The notes under the pieces were generated by a model. That model searched no databases, was not told the origin of the DNA, and saw nothing but the letters and a program-made list of their open reading frames with translations. This document shows, in pieces, positions 33,642 through 42,414 of a stretch of DNA of 64,000 nucleotides. Numbering within the stretch: position 1 is the first letter of the stretch; each line of letters starts with the position of its first letter. The stretch lies in the NCBI RefSeq assembly GCF_013359775.1, contig NZ_JABMCI010000070.1:372001-436000 (forward strand), in the 5' to 3' direction. The stretch comes from Cellulomonas humilata (GTDB lineage: Bacteria; Actinomycetota; Actinomycetes; Actinomycetales; Cellulomonadaceae). A program made the position numbers and the translations under genes.

Positions 33642-35542
33642 GCGGCGACGGTAGCGGGCTCCGCGCCCTCCGTGCTGGCGAACTGGGTCCGGTACAGCTC
33701 CGCGTACACACCGCCGCGGGCCAGCAGCTCGGTGTGCGTGCCCTGGTCGATGACTCGGCCGTGGTCGAGGACCACGATGGCGTCGGCCTGCCGGATGGTG
33801 GACAGGCGGTGGGCGATGACGATGCTCGTGCGGCCGGACAGGGCCTCGTCGAGCGCCGCCTGCACGGCAGCCTCCGAGCCGGAGTCGAGGTGCGCGGTGG
33901 CCTCGTCGAGGATGACGACGTCGGGCGCCTTGAGCAGCATGCGCGCGATCGCGAGCCGCTGGCGCTCCCCACCGGAGAGGCGGTAGCCGCGGTCGCCGAC
34001 CACCGTGTGGATGCCGTCGGGCAGGGTCGCGACGAGCTGCGCGATGTGGGCCTGCTCCAGCGCGCGCTCGATGTCGGCGTCCGTGGCCTCCGGGCGGGCG
34101 TAGCGCAGGTTCTCCGCGATGGTGTCGTGGAACAGGTGCGCCTCCTGGCTGACCACGCCGACGGTCGCGCGCAGGGACTCGTGCGTCACGTCGCGCAGGT
34201 CGGCGCCGGCGATTCGCACCGCGCCGCGCGTCGGGTCGTACATGCGGGTGACCAGCTGGGAGATCGTCGTCTTGCCGGCACCGGAGTGGCCGACCAGCGC
34301 GACCATGTGGCCCGCGGGAACGGTGAAGCTGACGTCGCGCAGGGTGTCCTCGATCGGCTCGTTGCGCAGGGTCGCGACGGACTCCAGGGAGGCCAGTGAC
34401 ACCTCGTCGGCCCCCGGGTAGCGGAAGCCGACCGCGTCGAGCTCGACGGTCGCGCCGTGCGTGGCCTTCTCGACGCGCAGGTCGATCGCGTCGGGCTTCT
34501 CGGTCACCGTCGGCTCCAGGTCGAGCACCTCGAGCACCCGCTCGAAGCTGACCAGCGCGGTCATGACGTCCACCTGGACGTTCGACATCGCCGTGAGGGG
34601 CCCGTAGAGACGGGCGAGGTAGGCCGTCAGCGCGACGACGACGCCGACGGTCAGCTCGCCACGGATCGCCATCACGCCGCCGAGGCCGTAGACGATGGCG
34701 ACCGCGACCGATGCGAGCGTGGTCAGGCCGACCCGGAACCAGGTGGAGTACAGGGCTCGGGTGACGCCGATGTCCCGGACGCGGCCGACCTGGGCGGCGT
34801 AGTTGGTCGACTCCCGCTCCGGGTCGCCGAAGATCTTCACCAGGTGGGCGCCCGCGACGTTGAACCGCTCGTTCATGATCTGGGCGGCGTCGGCGTTGAG
34901 GGCGTAGCTCTCCCGGGTGATCGCCGCGATCTTCTTGCCGAACCAGCGGGCGGGCAGGACGAACGCGGGGAGCAGGACGAGGCTGAGCAGGGTGAGCTGC
35001 CAGGACATGCTGAGCATGGCGGCGAGCACGAAGACGATGGTCAGCGAGTTGCTCACCACGTTCTGGAGCGTGGACGTGAACGCCTGCTGCGCACCCAGCA
35101 CGTCGCCGTTGAGCCGTTGCACCAGCGCGCCCGTCTTGGCGCGGCTGAAGAACGCGAGCGGCATCCGCTGCACGTGGTCGAAGACCTCGGTGCGCAGGTC
35201 GAGGATCAGGCCCTCGCCCACCTGCGACGACACCCAGCGGTCGGCGACCGACAGGCCGGCGCTGACGATCGCCAGGACGGCGACGATCGCCGCGATGACG
35301 AGGACCACCCGGGTGTTGCCGGCGGTGATGCCGTCGTCGATGAGGTGCTTGAACAGCAAGGGGGTGACCGCGCCGGCCGCCGCCTCGAGGGCGATGAGGC
35401 CGACGAAGACCGCGAGCTTGGCCTTGTAGGGGCGCGCGAACTGGAGGATCCGCCGCAGGGTGTCGCGGGTCAGCTTGTGGTCCGCCACGGTGCGGTCCTT
35501 GGCGAAGCTGCGCATGTTGGGGCTTCCGGTCGTCATGGACAC
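33638..35542 (-). CDS. ABC exporter (fused membrane and ATPase domains)
   Basis: A 634-residue half-transporter. Residues about 30-330 hold six membrane segments (for example AVFVGLIALEAAAGAVTPLLFKHLIDDG); the ATPase follows with Walker A LVGHSGAGKTTISQLV, signature YRLSGGERQRLAIARM, Walker B DVVILDEATAHLD and switch His in VIAHRLST. A dimer would export a substrate, possibly a drug or lipid. The GTG at 35542 is used because AGGAGG lies exactly 7 bases above it; the ATG at 35536 would be 13 away. It is divergent from marR. Confidence 0.93.
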   Translation of the reverse strand: MSMTTGSPNMRSFAKDRTVADHKLTRDTLRRILQFARPYKAKLAVFVGLIALEAAAGAVTPLLFKHLIDDGITAGNTRVVLVIAAIVAVLAIVSAGLSVADRWVSSQVGEGLILDLRTEVFDHVQRMPLAFFSRAKTGALVQRLNGDVLGAQQAFTSTLQNVVSNSLTIVFVLAAMLSMSWQLTLLSLVLLPAFVLPARWFGKKIAAITRESYALNADAAQIMNERFNVAGAHLVKIFGDPERESTNYAAQVGRVRDIGVTRALYSTWFRVGLTTLASVAVAIVYGLGGVMAIRGELTVGVVVALTAYLARLYGPLTAMSNVQVDVMTALVSFERVLEVLDLEPTVTEKPDAIDLRVEKATHGATVELDAVGFRYPGADEVSLASLESVATLRNEPIEDTLRDVSFTVPAGHMVALVGHSGAGKTTISQLVTRMYDPTRGAVRIAGADLRDVTHESLRATVGVVSQEAHLFHDTIAENLRYARPEATDADIERALEQAHIAQLVATLPDGIHTVVGDRGYRLSGGERQRLAIARMLLKAPDVVILDEATAHLDSGSEAAVQAALDEALSGRTSIVIAHRLSTIRQADAIVVLDHGRVIDQGTHTELLARGGVYAELYRTQFASTEGAEPATVAA

Positions 35543-35549
35543 GGGCCCA

Positions 35550-35555
35550 CCTCCT
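35550..35555 (-). promoter_or_regulatory. Ribosome binding site deciding the exporter start
   Basis: AGGAGG on the minus strand ends 7 bases before the GTG at 35542, ideal spacing, and so favours GTG over the ATG at 35536. Confidence 0.7.
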
Positions 35556-35676
35556 TGGTTCTGGTGCGTCCCTGGGGGAACCGGCCGGGGTGGTGGCTGA
35601 TTCCGGGGACTCGTGATGCCGATGCTGAGGTTAACTCACTATGTGCTTGGATCACAACTTGGGATAGTCTCTGCCC

Positions 35677-36090
35677 GTGAACGAGTCCGGTGAGCTGCTC
35701 GAGCTCCTGCATGGCGTGCTCCGTGGCGTGCGGCGCGATGCCGCTGCCCAGCTCGAGGTGCAGGGCACGACGCCCGGACAGCTGCGGATGCTGCGCACGC
35801 TGGAGCGGTGCGACGGGCCGTGCCGGCTGGGCGAGCTGGCAGCGTCGCTCGACGTGGCACCGCGGTCCGTGACGTCGAAGGTCGATGCCGCCGAGGCCGA
35901 CGGGCTGGTCCGACGACTGCCCGACCCGACCGACCGGCGCGCGACCCTGCTGGAGCTGACGCCTGCCGGGCGTTCCTTGTTGACGGCGATCTCCGCGCAG
36001 CGGCACGAGGGGGCGGCGGAGCGGCTGGGGCGGCTGTCGCCGGACGACCAGGCGGAGCTGCTGCGGTTGCTGCGGGTGGTGGGCGACTAG
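35677..36090 (+). CDS. MarR-family transcriptional regulator
   Basis: A 137-residue winged-helix regulator. The domain is seen as CRLGELAASLDVAPRSVTSKVDAAEADGLVRRLPDPTDRRATLLELTPAG, the MarR recognition helix and wing DPTDRR. It is divergent from the ABC exporter gene across 134 bases with an AT-richer core (about 35630-35668) carrying a weak TGTG-7-CACA dyad. Probable repressor of the exporter operon in response to a small aromatic or drug ligand; inferred from layout. Confidence 0.88.
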   Translation: MNESGELLELLHGVLRGVRRDAAAQLEVQGTTPGQLRMLRTLERCDGPCRLGELAASLDVAPRSVTSKVDAAEADGLVRRLPDPTDRRATLLELTPAGRSLLTAISAQRHEGAAERLGRLSPDDQAELLRLLRVVGD

Positions 36091-36173
36091 GGGCTGTGGG
36101 CGGCTCGGCGCAGGGGTCTGTGGATATGTTTCCGCAGGTCAGGAGTTGTTTCTCCTGTTCGAATCGCCTACAG

Positions 36174-36189
36174 TCGTACGTATGTTCGA
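36174..36189. promoter_or_regulatory. Candidate LexA (SOS) box
   Basis: TCGTAC-GTAT-GTTCGA differs at a single base from the actinobacterial SOS box TCGAAC-N4-GTTCGA. It covers the start codon of the DUF222/HNH gene (ATG at 36182). REP13E12 genes of Mycobacterium tuberculosis are known to carry LexA boxes, so damage control of this gene is plausible. Confidence 0.65.
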
Positions 36190-37672
36190 AGCCGTGCACG
36201 AAGGATCGACGAGGGCTGCCGAGCCCCTCGCGCACCTGCGTGCGTCGGCGTCGGCCCTCGTCGAGCGGGTCGCCGAGTGTGCGGACTGGTCGGGCTCCGA
36301 GCGGTCGGCGGCGCTGACGTCGCTCGACCTCGTCGCGGCGCAGCTCTCCCGGGCACGCGCGCGGTTGCTCGTGGCGGAGCGCGACGCCGGCACGTCGCAG
36401 CGACCGGGGGACCGGTCGTTCGAGGCCGCACGGGCGCGGCTCACCCGCACGGGAACGGCGGAGGCGACCCGCGAGGTCCGGCAGGCCGACGCGCTGGTGT
36501 CGATGCCGGCCGTGGCGGACGCGGTCGGCGACGGGCGGGTGCCGCTCGGCCACCTGGACGTCCTGGCGCGGGTCGCCGCGACCGCGTCGCCGGAGGTCGC
36601 ACAGGTGCTCCGGTCGGCGGACATGCAGGCGACGGTGGTGCAGCTGGCGTCCGCGCAGTCGGCGCCGGACTTCGCGCGCTCCCTCGCGCAGCTGGCCGCG
36701 GCGCAGGACCCGCAGGCGCTGGAGGACTCGCACGAGGCCGCCCGGCGCGAGCGGTCGCTGGTGCTCTCGCACCAGGCACGGGGGACGTACCTGAAGGGGT
36801 TCCTCGACCGGGTCGCCGGTGAGGCGCTCCAGGCGGCGCTGGACTCCACCGGGCAGGCGCCCGACGAGACGCGGTCTCCCGCGCAGGCGAACGCCGATGC
36901 CCTGGTGGCGCTGGCCCGGCGCGCGTGTGCGGGGCTGGAGGCGGGACCGGCAGCGGCCGGCGGTGCGACCGCGCCCGGAGCGGGCAGCAGGCCGCATGTG
37001 TCGCTCATCGTGCCCGCGGAGACGTTCGCCGCCTTGCGCGATCACCAGCGCAGCCGCGAGGCAGTGGTCGGCCCCGAAGAACGTGCCGTGATGGTCGACG
37101 ACCTCGGCTCAGTTGGGTCAACGAGTCCAGCACCTGTGGCGTGGGCACCGGTGGTGCCTGCGACGCTGGAGGACGGGACGCCCGTCGCCATGTCGGAGCT
37201 GGCGCAGGCGCTGTGCGACTGCGAGATCGCGCGGATCGTCATGAGCGCGGAAGGAGTGCCGCTGGATCTCGGGCGCACCAAGCGCACCTACGCAGGCGTG
37301 CACCGGCGGGCGGTCGTGGCGCGGGACCGGCAGTGCGCCTGGAACGGGTGCCACACGTCGGCGCGCTGGTCGCAGGTGCACCACAGCCGCTGGTGGGACC
37401 GGGATCGCGGCTCGACCTCGATCGAGAACGGCGTGCTCCTGTGCGACTACCACCACCACGAGGTGCACCGGCTGGACCTGACGATCGAGCGCCACGCCAG
37501 CCGACGAGTCCTGTCCGGCCGGCCGCCCGACGCCGAGCCCCCGTTCGCACCGATGCGCTACACGTTCCGCCGGCGACGCGACGGTCGGACGATCAACGCG
37601 CCCGACGTGTCCGGCGGGACTGACGTGCGCTCGATGCGCGACGACGCACGGGGCTCGGCGAGCCGCCAGTGA
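36182..37672 (+). CDS. DUF222 / HNH endonuclease (13E12 family)
   Basis: A 496-residue protein. Residues about 20-330 are DUF222 (helical, typical of 13E12 proteins of actinobacteria). The HNH nuclease motif is near the C-terminus: VVARDRQCAWNGCHTSARWSQVHHSRWWDRDRGSTSIENGVLLCDYHHHEVH, with the paired Cys and His for a metal site. It probably cuts DNA; whether it is mobile, a repair or a defence enzyme is unknown. The ATG at 36182 is inside a LexA-type box. No repeat ends or insertion scars flank it. Confidence 0.9.
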   Translation: MFEAVHEGSTRAAEPLAHLRASASALVERVAECADWSGSERSAALTSLDLVAAQLSRARARLLVAERDAGTSQRPGDRSFEAARARLTRTGTAEATREVRQADALVSMPAVADAVGDGRVPLGHLDVLARVAATASPEVAQVLRSADMQATVVQLASAQSAPDFARSLAQLAAAQDPQALEDSHEAARRERSLVLSHQARGTYLKGFLDRVAGEALQAALDSTGQAPDETRSPAQANADALVALARRACAGLEAGPAAAGGATAPGAGSRPHVSLIVPAETFAALRDHQRSREAVVGPEERAVMVDDLGSVGSTSPAPVAWAPVVPATLEDGTPVAMSELAQALCDCEIARIVMSAEGVPLDLGRTKRTYAGVHRRAVVARDRQCAWNGCHTSARWSQVHHSRWWDRDRGSTSIENGVLLCDYHHHEVHRLDLTIERHASRRVLSGRPPDAEPPFAPMRYTFRRRRDGRTINAPDVSGGTDVRSMRDDARGSASRQ

Positions 37673-37758
37673 CGGGCAGGGAGAGTGAGGGGTCGCTCCA
37701 GCGAACCGTGGGGACGATCGGCCCACCGGGTGCTTCGTCGGCACACCATCATGGGTCC

Positions 37759-39024
37759 ATGCCCACCGCGCCCGACGACGACGAGCTCGAGCTGATCCGC
37801 CGGTCCGGCGTCGTGCTGCGGGTCGGGCGGCTGAGCCTGTCGGCGGGGACGGGGTCGTACCGGGTCAAGGCGTCGATGGCCCGGGTGGCCCGGGCGCTGG
37901 GCATCGACCGGCACGAGGCCCACGTGACGCTGACGGAGATCACGACGACCTCGCACCGGGGCCCGAGCTTTCGGACCGAGGTCGTCGAGGTGCGCACCAT
38001 CGGCGTCAACGTCGACCGGCTGACCAGCCTCGAGCACCTCGCCGGTCGGCTGGAGTCGGCCGGGCACGCGACCGTCGAGGCAGTCTCCGCCGAGCTGGAC
38101 CGCATCGCCGGCAAGCCGCCCCTGTACCCGGTGGTGCTCAACGCGCTATGGGCGGCGATCGCGTGTGCCGCCTTCTCGTTCCTGAACAGCGGAGGGGTCG
38201 TCGAGGTGCTCGGGGTGTTCGTCGGGGCGTTCCTCGGCCAGGCCCTGCGGCGCACGATGCTCCACCGCGGGTTCAACCAGTTCGGCGTCACCATGCTCTG
38301 CGCGACGGTCGCGTGCCTGGGCTACCTGGGGTTCGTGGGCCTGCTGGACGTGACGGGTGCGACGGGTGCCGGGCACGACGCCGGGTACGTCTCCGCGGTG
38401 CTGTTCCTGATCCCCGGGTTCCCGCTGGTCACGGGCTTCCTGGACCTGGCCAAGCTGGACTTCTCGGCGGGGGTCGCGCGGCTGACGTACGCGCTGATGA
38501 TCCTCACGTCCGCCGCGCTCGCGGTCTGGGCGCTCTCCCTGATCGTGGGGCTCACGCCCGACCCGCCGACCCCCGCCGCCCTGGACCCCGGCCTCCTGAT
38601 GACTCTCCGCTTCGTCGCCAGCTTCCTGGGCGTCCTCGGCTTCGCGCTCATGTTCAACAGCCCGTGGCGGATTGCGCTCGCCGCGGCCGGCGTCGGCATG
38701 GTGGCCAACGTCCTGCGCATCGTGATGGTCGAGGGCGCCGTGCCCCCGCAGGCGGCCGCCGCGGTCGCCGCGCTCGTGGTCGGGCTGCTGACGGCGGTCG
38801 TCGCGCCGCGGCTCGACGTCCCCCGGATCACCGTCTACGTCCCGGCGGTGACGATCATGGTGCCGGGCGTGCTGGCGTACCGGGCGGTGTTCCACATCTC
38901 CAACGGAGAGACGGTCGAGGCGCTCTCGTTCGGGGTGCAGGCGGCGCTGGTCGTCGCCGCGCTCGCGATCGGGCTGGCGATCGCCCGCATGCTGACCGAC
39001 CGGACGTGGGCGTTCGAGCGCTGA
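37759..39024 (+). CDS. thrE: Threonine/serine exporter, ThrE-like
   Basis: A 421-residue transporter with the ThrE arrangement. The N-terminal half (about 1-120) is a soluble domain (GSYRVKASMARVARALG, then HVTLTEITTT); after it come about ten membrane helices in two blocks, ending in LVVAALAIGLAIARMLTD. Corynebacterium glutamicum ThrE exports threonine and serine using the proton gradient. ATG 37759 fits the family opening ELIRRSGVVLRVGRLSLSAGTGSYRV. Confidence 0.85.
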   Translation: MPTAPDDDELELIRRSGVVLRVGRLSLSAGTGSYRVKASMARVARALGIDRHEAHVTLTEITTTSHRGPSFRTEVVEVRTIGVNVDRLTSLEHLAGRLESAGHATVEAVSAELDRIAGKPPLYPVVLNALWAAIACAAFSFLNSGGVVEVLGVFVGAFLGQALRRTMLHRGFNQFGVTMLCATVACLGYLGFVGLLDVTGATGAGHDAGYVSAVLFLIPGFPLVTGFLDLAKLDFSAGVARLTYALMILTSAALAVWALSLIVGLTPDPPTPAALDPGLLMTLRFVASFLGVLGFALMFNSPWRIALAAAGVGMVANVLRIVMVEGAVPPQAAAAVAALVVGLLTAVVAPRLDVPRITVYVPAVTIMVPGVLAYRAVFHISNGETVEALSFGVQAALVVAALAIGLAIARMLTDRTWAFER

Positions 39025-39027
39025 GGT

Positions 39028-40809
39028 CTACACCTGCTGCGCGCGCTGCAAACGGGCGTAGCGTCCGTCGGCGGCGAGCAGGTCCTCGTGCGTGCCGACC
39101 TCCACCACGCGGGCGCCGTCGAGGACGACGATCCGGTCGGCGGAGCGGATGGTCGAGAGCCGGTGCGCGACGACGAGCGTGGTCCGTCCGCGCATGAGCC
39201 GCGCCAGCGCCTCCTTGACGGCGGCCTCCGACTCCGGGTCGAGGGCGGACGTGGCCTCATCGAGCAGCAGGATGCGCGGGTCGCGGACGAGGGCCCTCGC
39301 GATCGCGATCCGCTGCCGCTGGCCGCCGGACAGCCGGGCGCCGCGCTCGCCGACCACGGTGTCCCAGCCGTCGGGGAGGGCGTCGACGATCTCGGCCGCG
39401 TTCGCGTCGACGAGCGCCTGACGGACGCGCGCGTCGGTGGCCCGCGGCATGCCGTAGGCGACGTTGTCCCGGATGGACCCCTCGAACAGCACCGACTCCT
39501 GGGGCACGACGGACACGTGCCGGCGGACGGAGCGCAGGTCGAGGTGGGCGGTGTCGACGCCGTCGAGCAGCAGCCGCCCGCCGGTGGGGCGCAGGAAGCC
39601 GAGCGCGAGGTTGAGCACGGTGGACTTGCCGGACCCCGAGGGTCCGACGAACGCGACGGTCTGCCCGGCCTCGATGTCGAGGTCGATGCCGTCGAGCGCA
39701 TCGGTGTCCGCGTCGGGGTAGCGGAAGTGCACGTGCTCGAGGGTGAGCCGGCCCTCCACGTGGTCGACCCGGCGCTTGCCGGCGTTCTCCTCCAGGTCGG
39801 GCTCCTGCATGACCTCCGCGATGGACCGGACCGACTCGAGGCCCTTGGCGCCGATGGGCAGGAGCATCAGCAGGTTGGTCACCGAGCCGGTGATGAGCGC
39901 GAAGTAGGAGCTGAGCAGCACCACCTGGCCGGGCGTGATCGAGATGACGCCGGTGATCGAGACCCAGGCGGCCAGTACCAGGCAGAGGACGCCGAGCAGC
40001 TGGAGGCTGACCCAGCTCAGTGACGCGAACCGGCCGTTGAGCACGTCGAGCCGGTACCCGGCGGACCGGACACCCTCGGCGCCGACGGCGACGCGCTCCT
40101 CGGCGGTGGACTCCAGGCCGTGCGCGCGGGTGATCGGCATCAGCGTGGCCATCTCGCCGACGCGGGCGGAGAAGTGCTCGACCTCGCGGCGGAACGACTC
40201 GTTGCGCTCGCGCGACCGCCGCGCCAGCACGAACCGCAGCAGGACTGCGAGCGGGATGGTCAACGCGTAGACGGGCAGGAACTCGGGGACGGCCAGCGCG
40301 GTCATCACGATCGCGCCGAGCATCACCATGGTCGCGGACAGCAGGGGGTGGGCGATCTGCTGGAGCATCACCTCGACGTTCTCGACGTCGCGGACCACCT
40401 TCGTCTGCACGATCGAGGCGCTGACCCGCGAGTGGAACCCGATCGACAGGCTCTGCAGCCGGGCGGTCAGGCCGTTGCGCAGGTCGGCGCCGATCTGCCG
40501 GACCGCGCCCATGAACAGCTTGGTCCACTGCACGTGGTTGGGGTAGTTCTGCAGCAGGGCGGCGACCGCGACCGCCGCCCAGAGCCAGAGCTCGCTCGTC
40601 GGACCACCGGAGACGACGACGTCGATGACCTTGCCCGTGATCACGGGCATGAGCCAGAGCGGGACGTCCTTCATGGTGAAGAACGCGACGGCGGACAGGA
40701 CCCGTCGTCGGTGTGCTCCGAGCAGGCGGACGACGGACCGGACCGGGTGGGCGCCGTCGATGTCGATCACGGCGAGGTGCGGGTGGGGGCCGGCTGTCAC
40801 GGGTTCCAT
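39028..40809 (-). CDS. ABC exporter (fused membrane and ATPase domains)
   Basis: A 593-residue half-transporter with six membrane segments (about 40-310) and an ATPase with Walker A FVGPSGSGKSTVLNLA, signature ARLSGGQRQRIAIARA, Walker B ILLLDEATSALDPES and VVAHRLST. The exporter class is clear but the substrate is not; because it sits next to the iron-regulated siderophore operon, siderophore export is one possibility. ATG 40809 is chosen; its own start region is divergent from that operon and shares a 165-base gap. Confidence 0.9.
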   Translation of the reverse strand: MEPVTAGPHPHLAVIDIDGAHPVRSVVRLLGAHRRRVLSAVAFFTMKDVPLWLMPVITGKVIDVVVSGGPTSELWLWAAVAVAALLQNYPNHVQWTKLFMGAVRQIGADLRNGLTARLQSLSIGFHSRVSASIVQTKVVRDVENVEVMLQQIAHPLLSATMVMLGAIVMTALAVPEFLPVYALTIPLAVLLRFVLARRSRERNESFRREVEHFSARVGEMATLMPITRAHGLESTAEERVAVGAEGVRSAGYRLDVLNGRFASLSWVSLQLLGVLCLVLAAWVSITGVISITPGQVVLLSSYFALITGSVTNLLMLLPIGAKGLESVRSIAEVMQEPDLEENAGKRRVDHVEGRLTLEHVHFRYPDADTDALDGIDLDIEAGQTVAFVGPSGSGKSTVLNLALGFLRPTGGRLLLDGVDTAHLDLRSVRRHVSVVPQESVLFEGSIRDNVAYGMPRATDARVRQALVDANAAEIVDALPDGWDTVVGERGARLSGGQRQRIAIARALVRDPRILLLDEATSALDPESEAAVKEALARLMRGRTTLVVAHRLSTIRSADRIVVLDGARVVEVGTHEDLLAADGRYARLQRAQQV

Positions 40810-40892
40810 CGTGACATCCGGGCACGTCCCGTGGATAGCGCCTTCCGAGGTGAGATCGGATCGATTCGACGAGACCGTGCGTGGACGGCGGG

Positions 40893-40948
40893 TTGACGCC
40901 TGCCCGGATTCCACTAGGTTAGGCGAGGCTTACTTAGGACTACCTAAG
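40893..40948 (+). promoter_or_regulatory. Iron-box promoter of the siderophore operon
   Basis: TTGACG (40893-40898) and TAGGTT (40915-40920) are a -35/-10 pair with a 16-base spacer. Over the -10 and just after it, 40914-40932 resembles the IdeR/DmdR box TTAGGTTAGGCTAACCTAA (about 14 of 19 positions), and CTTAGG-ACTA-CCTAAG (40933-40948) is a perfect dyad of the same half-sites. The two sites touch each other, fitting cooperative binding of an iron repressor and shut-off in iron excess. Confidence 0.8.
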
Positions 40949-40974
40949 AACCGTCGCGAGAAGGGGCTCTCCGC

Positions 40975-42414
40975 GTGCACGAGCTGTTGTCCGCCACGTC
41001 CGCCGACCGGTACGTCGAGGCGATGCGCGAGACCGTCGACCGGATCGCCGGCCGCCTGCGCGACACCCCGCAACCGTTCTCGGGCGCGAGCCGCGAGCAG
41101 CTCCAGGAGCTCGTGGACTCGGTCGACCTGGATGCGGTCGGCCTCGGGACCGCGACCGCTCTGCGGGAGGCCGACGACCTCGTCGGCGAGCACGCGGTCT
41201 GGTTCCACCACCCGGCGTATGCGGCACACCTGAACTGCCCGGTCGCGGTGCCGGCAGTGGTTGCGGAGGCGTTCATCGCGGCCGTGAACCCGTCGCTGGA
41301 CACCTACGACCAGTCGACGGTCGGGACGCTGATGGAGCGCAAGCTCGTCGACTGGACGTGCGGCCGGATCGGGTTCGCGGCCGGGGACGGGGTGTTCACG
41401 TCGGGCGGCACGCAGTCGAACCTGCAGGCGCTGCTGATGGCGCGGGACGCGGCCGGCGCGCAGGGGACGGGGCTGGTCATCCTCGCCACTGCGTCCAGCC
41501 ACTTCAGCGTCCAGAAGTCCGCGCGCCTGCTCGGGCTGGGCGACGAGGCGGTCCTCCTGGTCCGCACCGACGCGCACGGCCGGATGGACCCGGCGGCGCT
41601 GGCGGGTGCGCTGGACACCCTGGCGGCGATCGACCGGGTGCCGATGTGCGTCGTCGCGACCGCCGGCACCACCGACCGCGGACGGATCGACCCGCTGGAC
41701 GCGATCGCCGACGAGTGCGACCGGGCGGGCGTCTGGTTGCACGTGGACGCCGCGTACGGGTGCGGGCTGCTGGTGTCGCCCACGCGGCGGCACCTGCTGG
41801 ACGGGATCGAGCGAGCGAGGTCGGTGACGGTCGACTTCCACAAGAGCTTCTTCCAGCCGGTGTCCTCCAGCGCGGTGCTGGTGCGCGAGCCGGCCGACCT
41901 GCGGTACGTCACGTGGCACGCGGACTACCTCAACCCGGCCGACGCCGAGGAGCCGAACCAGGTGGACAAGTCGCTGCAGACGACCCGCCGGTTCGACGCG
42001 CTCAAGCTGTGGACCACGCTGCGGGCGCTCGGCGCGGACGGCATCGGGTCGATGTTCGACACGGTGCTGGACCTGGCCGCGCGGGTGCACGACGAGCTGG
42101 AGCGGGACGTCGACTTCGAGCTGATCGGCCGCACCCAGCTGAGCACGGTCCTGTTCCGGTACCAGCCGGTCGACGTGTCGGACGCGCAGGCGGACCGGCT
42201 GGTGCCGCTGGTGCGGCGCGTCCTGTTCGAGTCGGGACGGGCCGTCGTCGCGAAGACCGTGGTGGACGGGCGGCCGTGCCTCAAGCTCACCCTGCTCAAC
42301 CCCGACACCACGCTGGACGACGTGCGCGGGGTGCTGGAGCTGGTCCGGGGAGCGGCCTCGGCGCTGGTCGAACGCGACGACCTGGTGGGCGCAGCCGAGG
42401 TGGGTGCCCGATGA
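40975..42414 (+). CDS. desA: PLP-dependent lysine/diamine decarboxylase (DesA-like)
   Basis: A 479-residue group II PLP decarboxylase. The PLP Lys290 is in TVDFHKSFFQP and the substrate/cofactor site includes VFTSGGTQSNLQALLMARD, PMCVVATAGTTDRGRIDP and LHVDAAYG. It should decarboxylate lysine to cadaverine (or ornithine to putrescine) as the first step in desferrioxamine-type siderophore synthesis. GTG 40975 follows GAGAAGGGG. It begins a seven-gene operon in which every junction is a 4-base overlap. Confidence 0.88.
   Translation: MHELLSATSADRYVEAMRETVDRIAGRLRDTPQPFSGASREQLQELVDSVDLDAVGLGTATALREADDLVGEHAVWFHHPAYAAHLNCPVAVPAVVAEAFIAAVNPSLDTYDQSTVGTLMERKLVDWTCGRIGFAAGDGVFTSGGTQSNLQALLMARDAAGAQGTGLVILATASSHFSVQKSARLLGLGDEAVLLVRTDAHGRMDPAALAGALDTLAAIDRVPMCVVATAGTTDRGRIDPLDAIADECDRAGVWLHVDAAYGCGLLVSPTRRHLLDGIERARSVTVDFHKSFFQPVSSSAVLVREPADLRYVTWHADYLNPADAEEPNQVDKSLQTTRRFDALKLWTTLRALGADGIGSMFDTVLDLAARVHDELERDVDFELIGRTQLSTVLFRYQPVDVSDAQADRLVPLVRRVLFESGRAVVAKTVVDGRPCLKLTLLNPDTTLDDVRGVLELVRGAASALVERDDLVGAAEVGAR

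Noticed and set aside
36182..37672. DUF222/HNH gene as a homing element or insertion sequence
   Set aside because: No terminal repeats, target duplication or split gene flank it.
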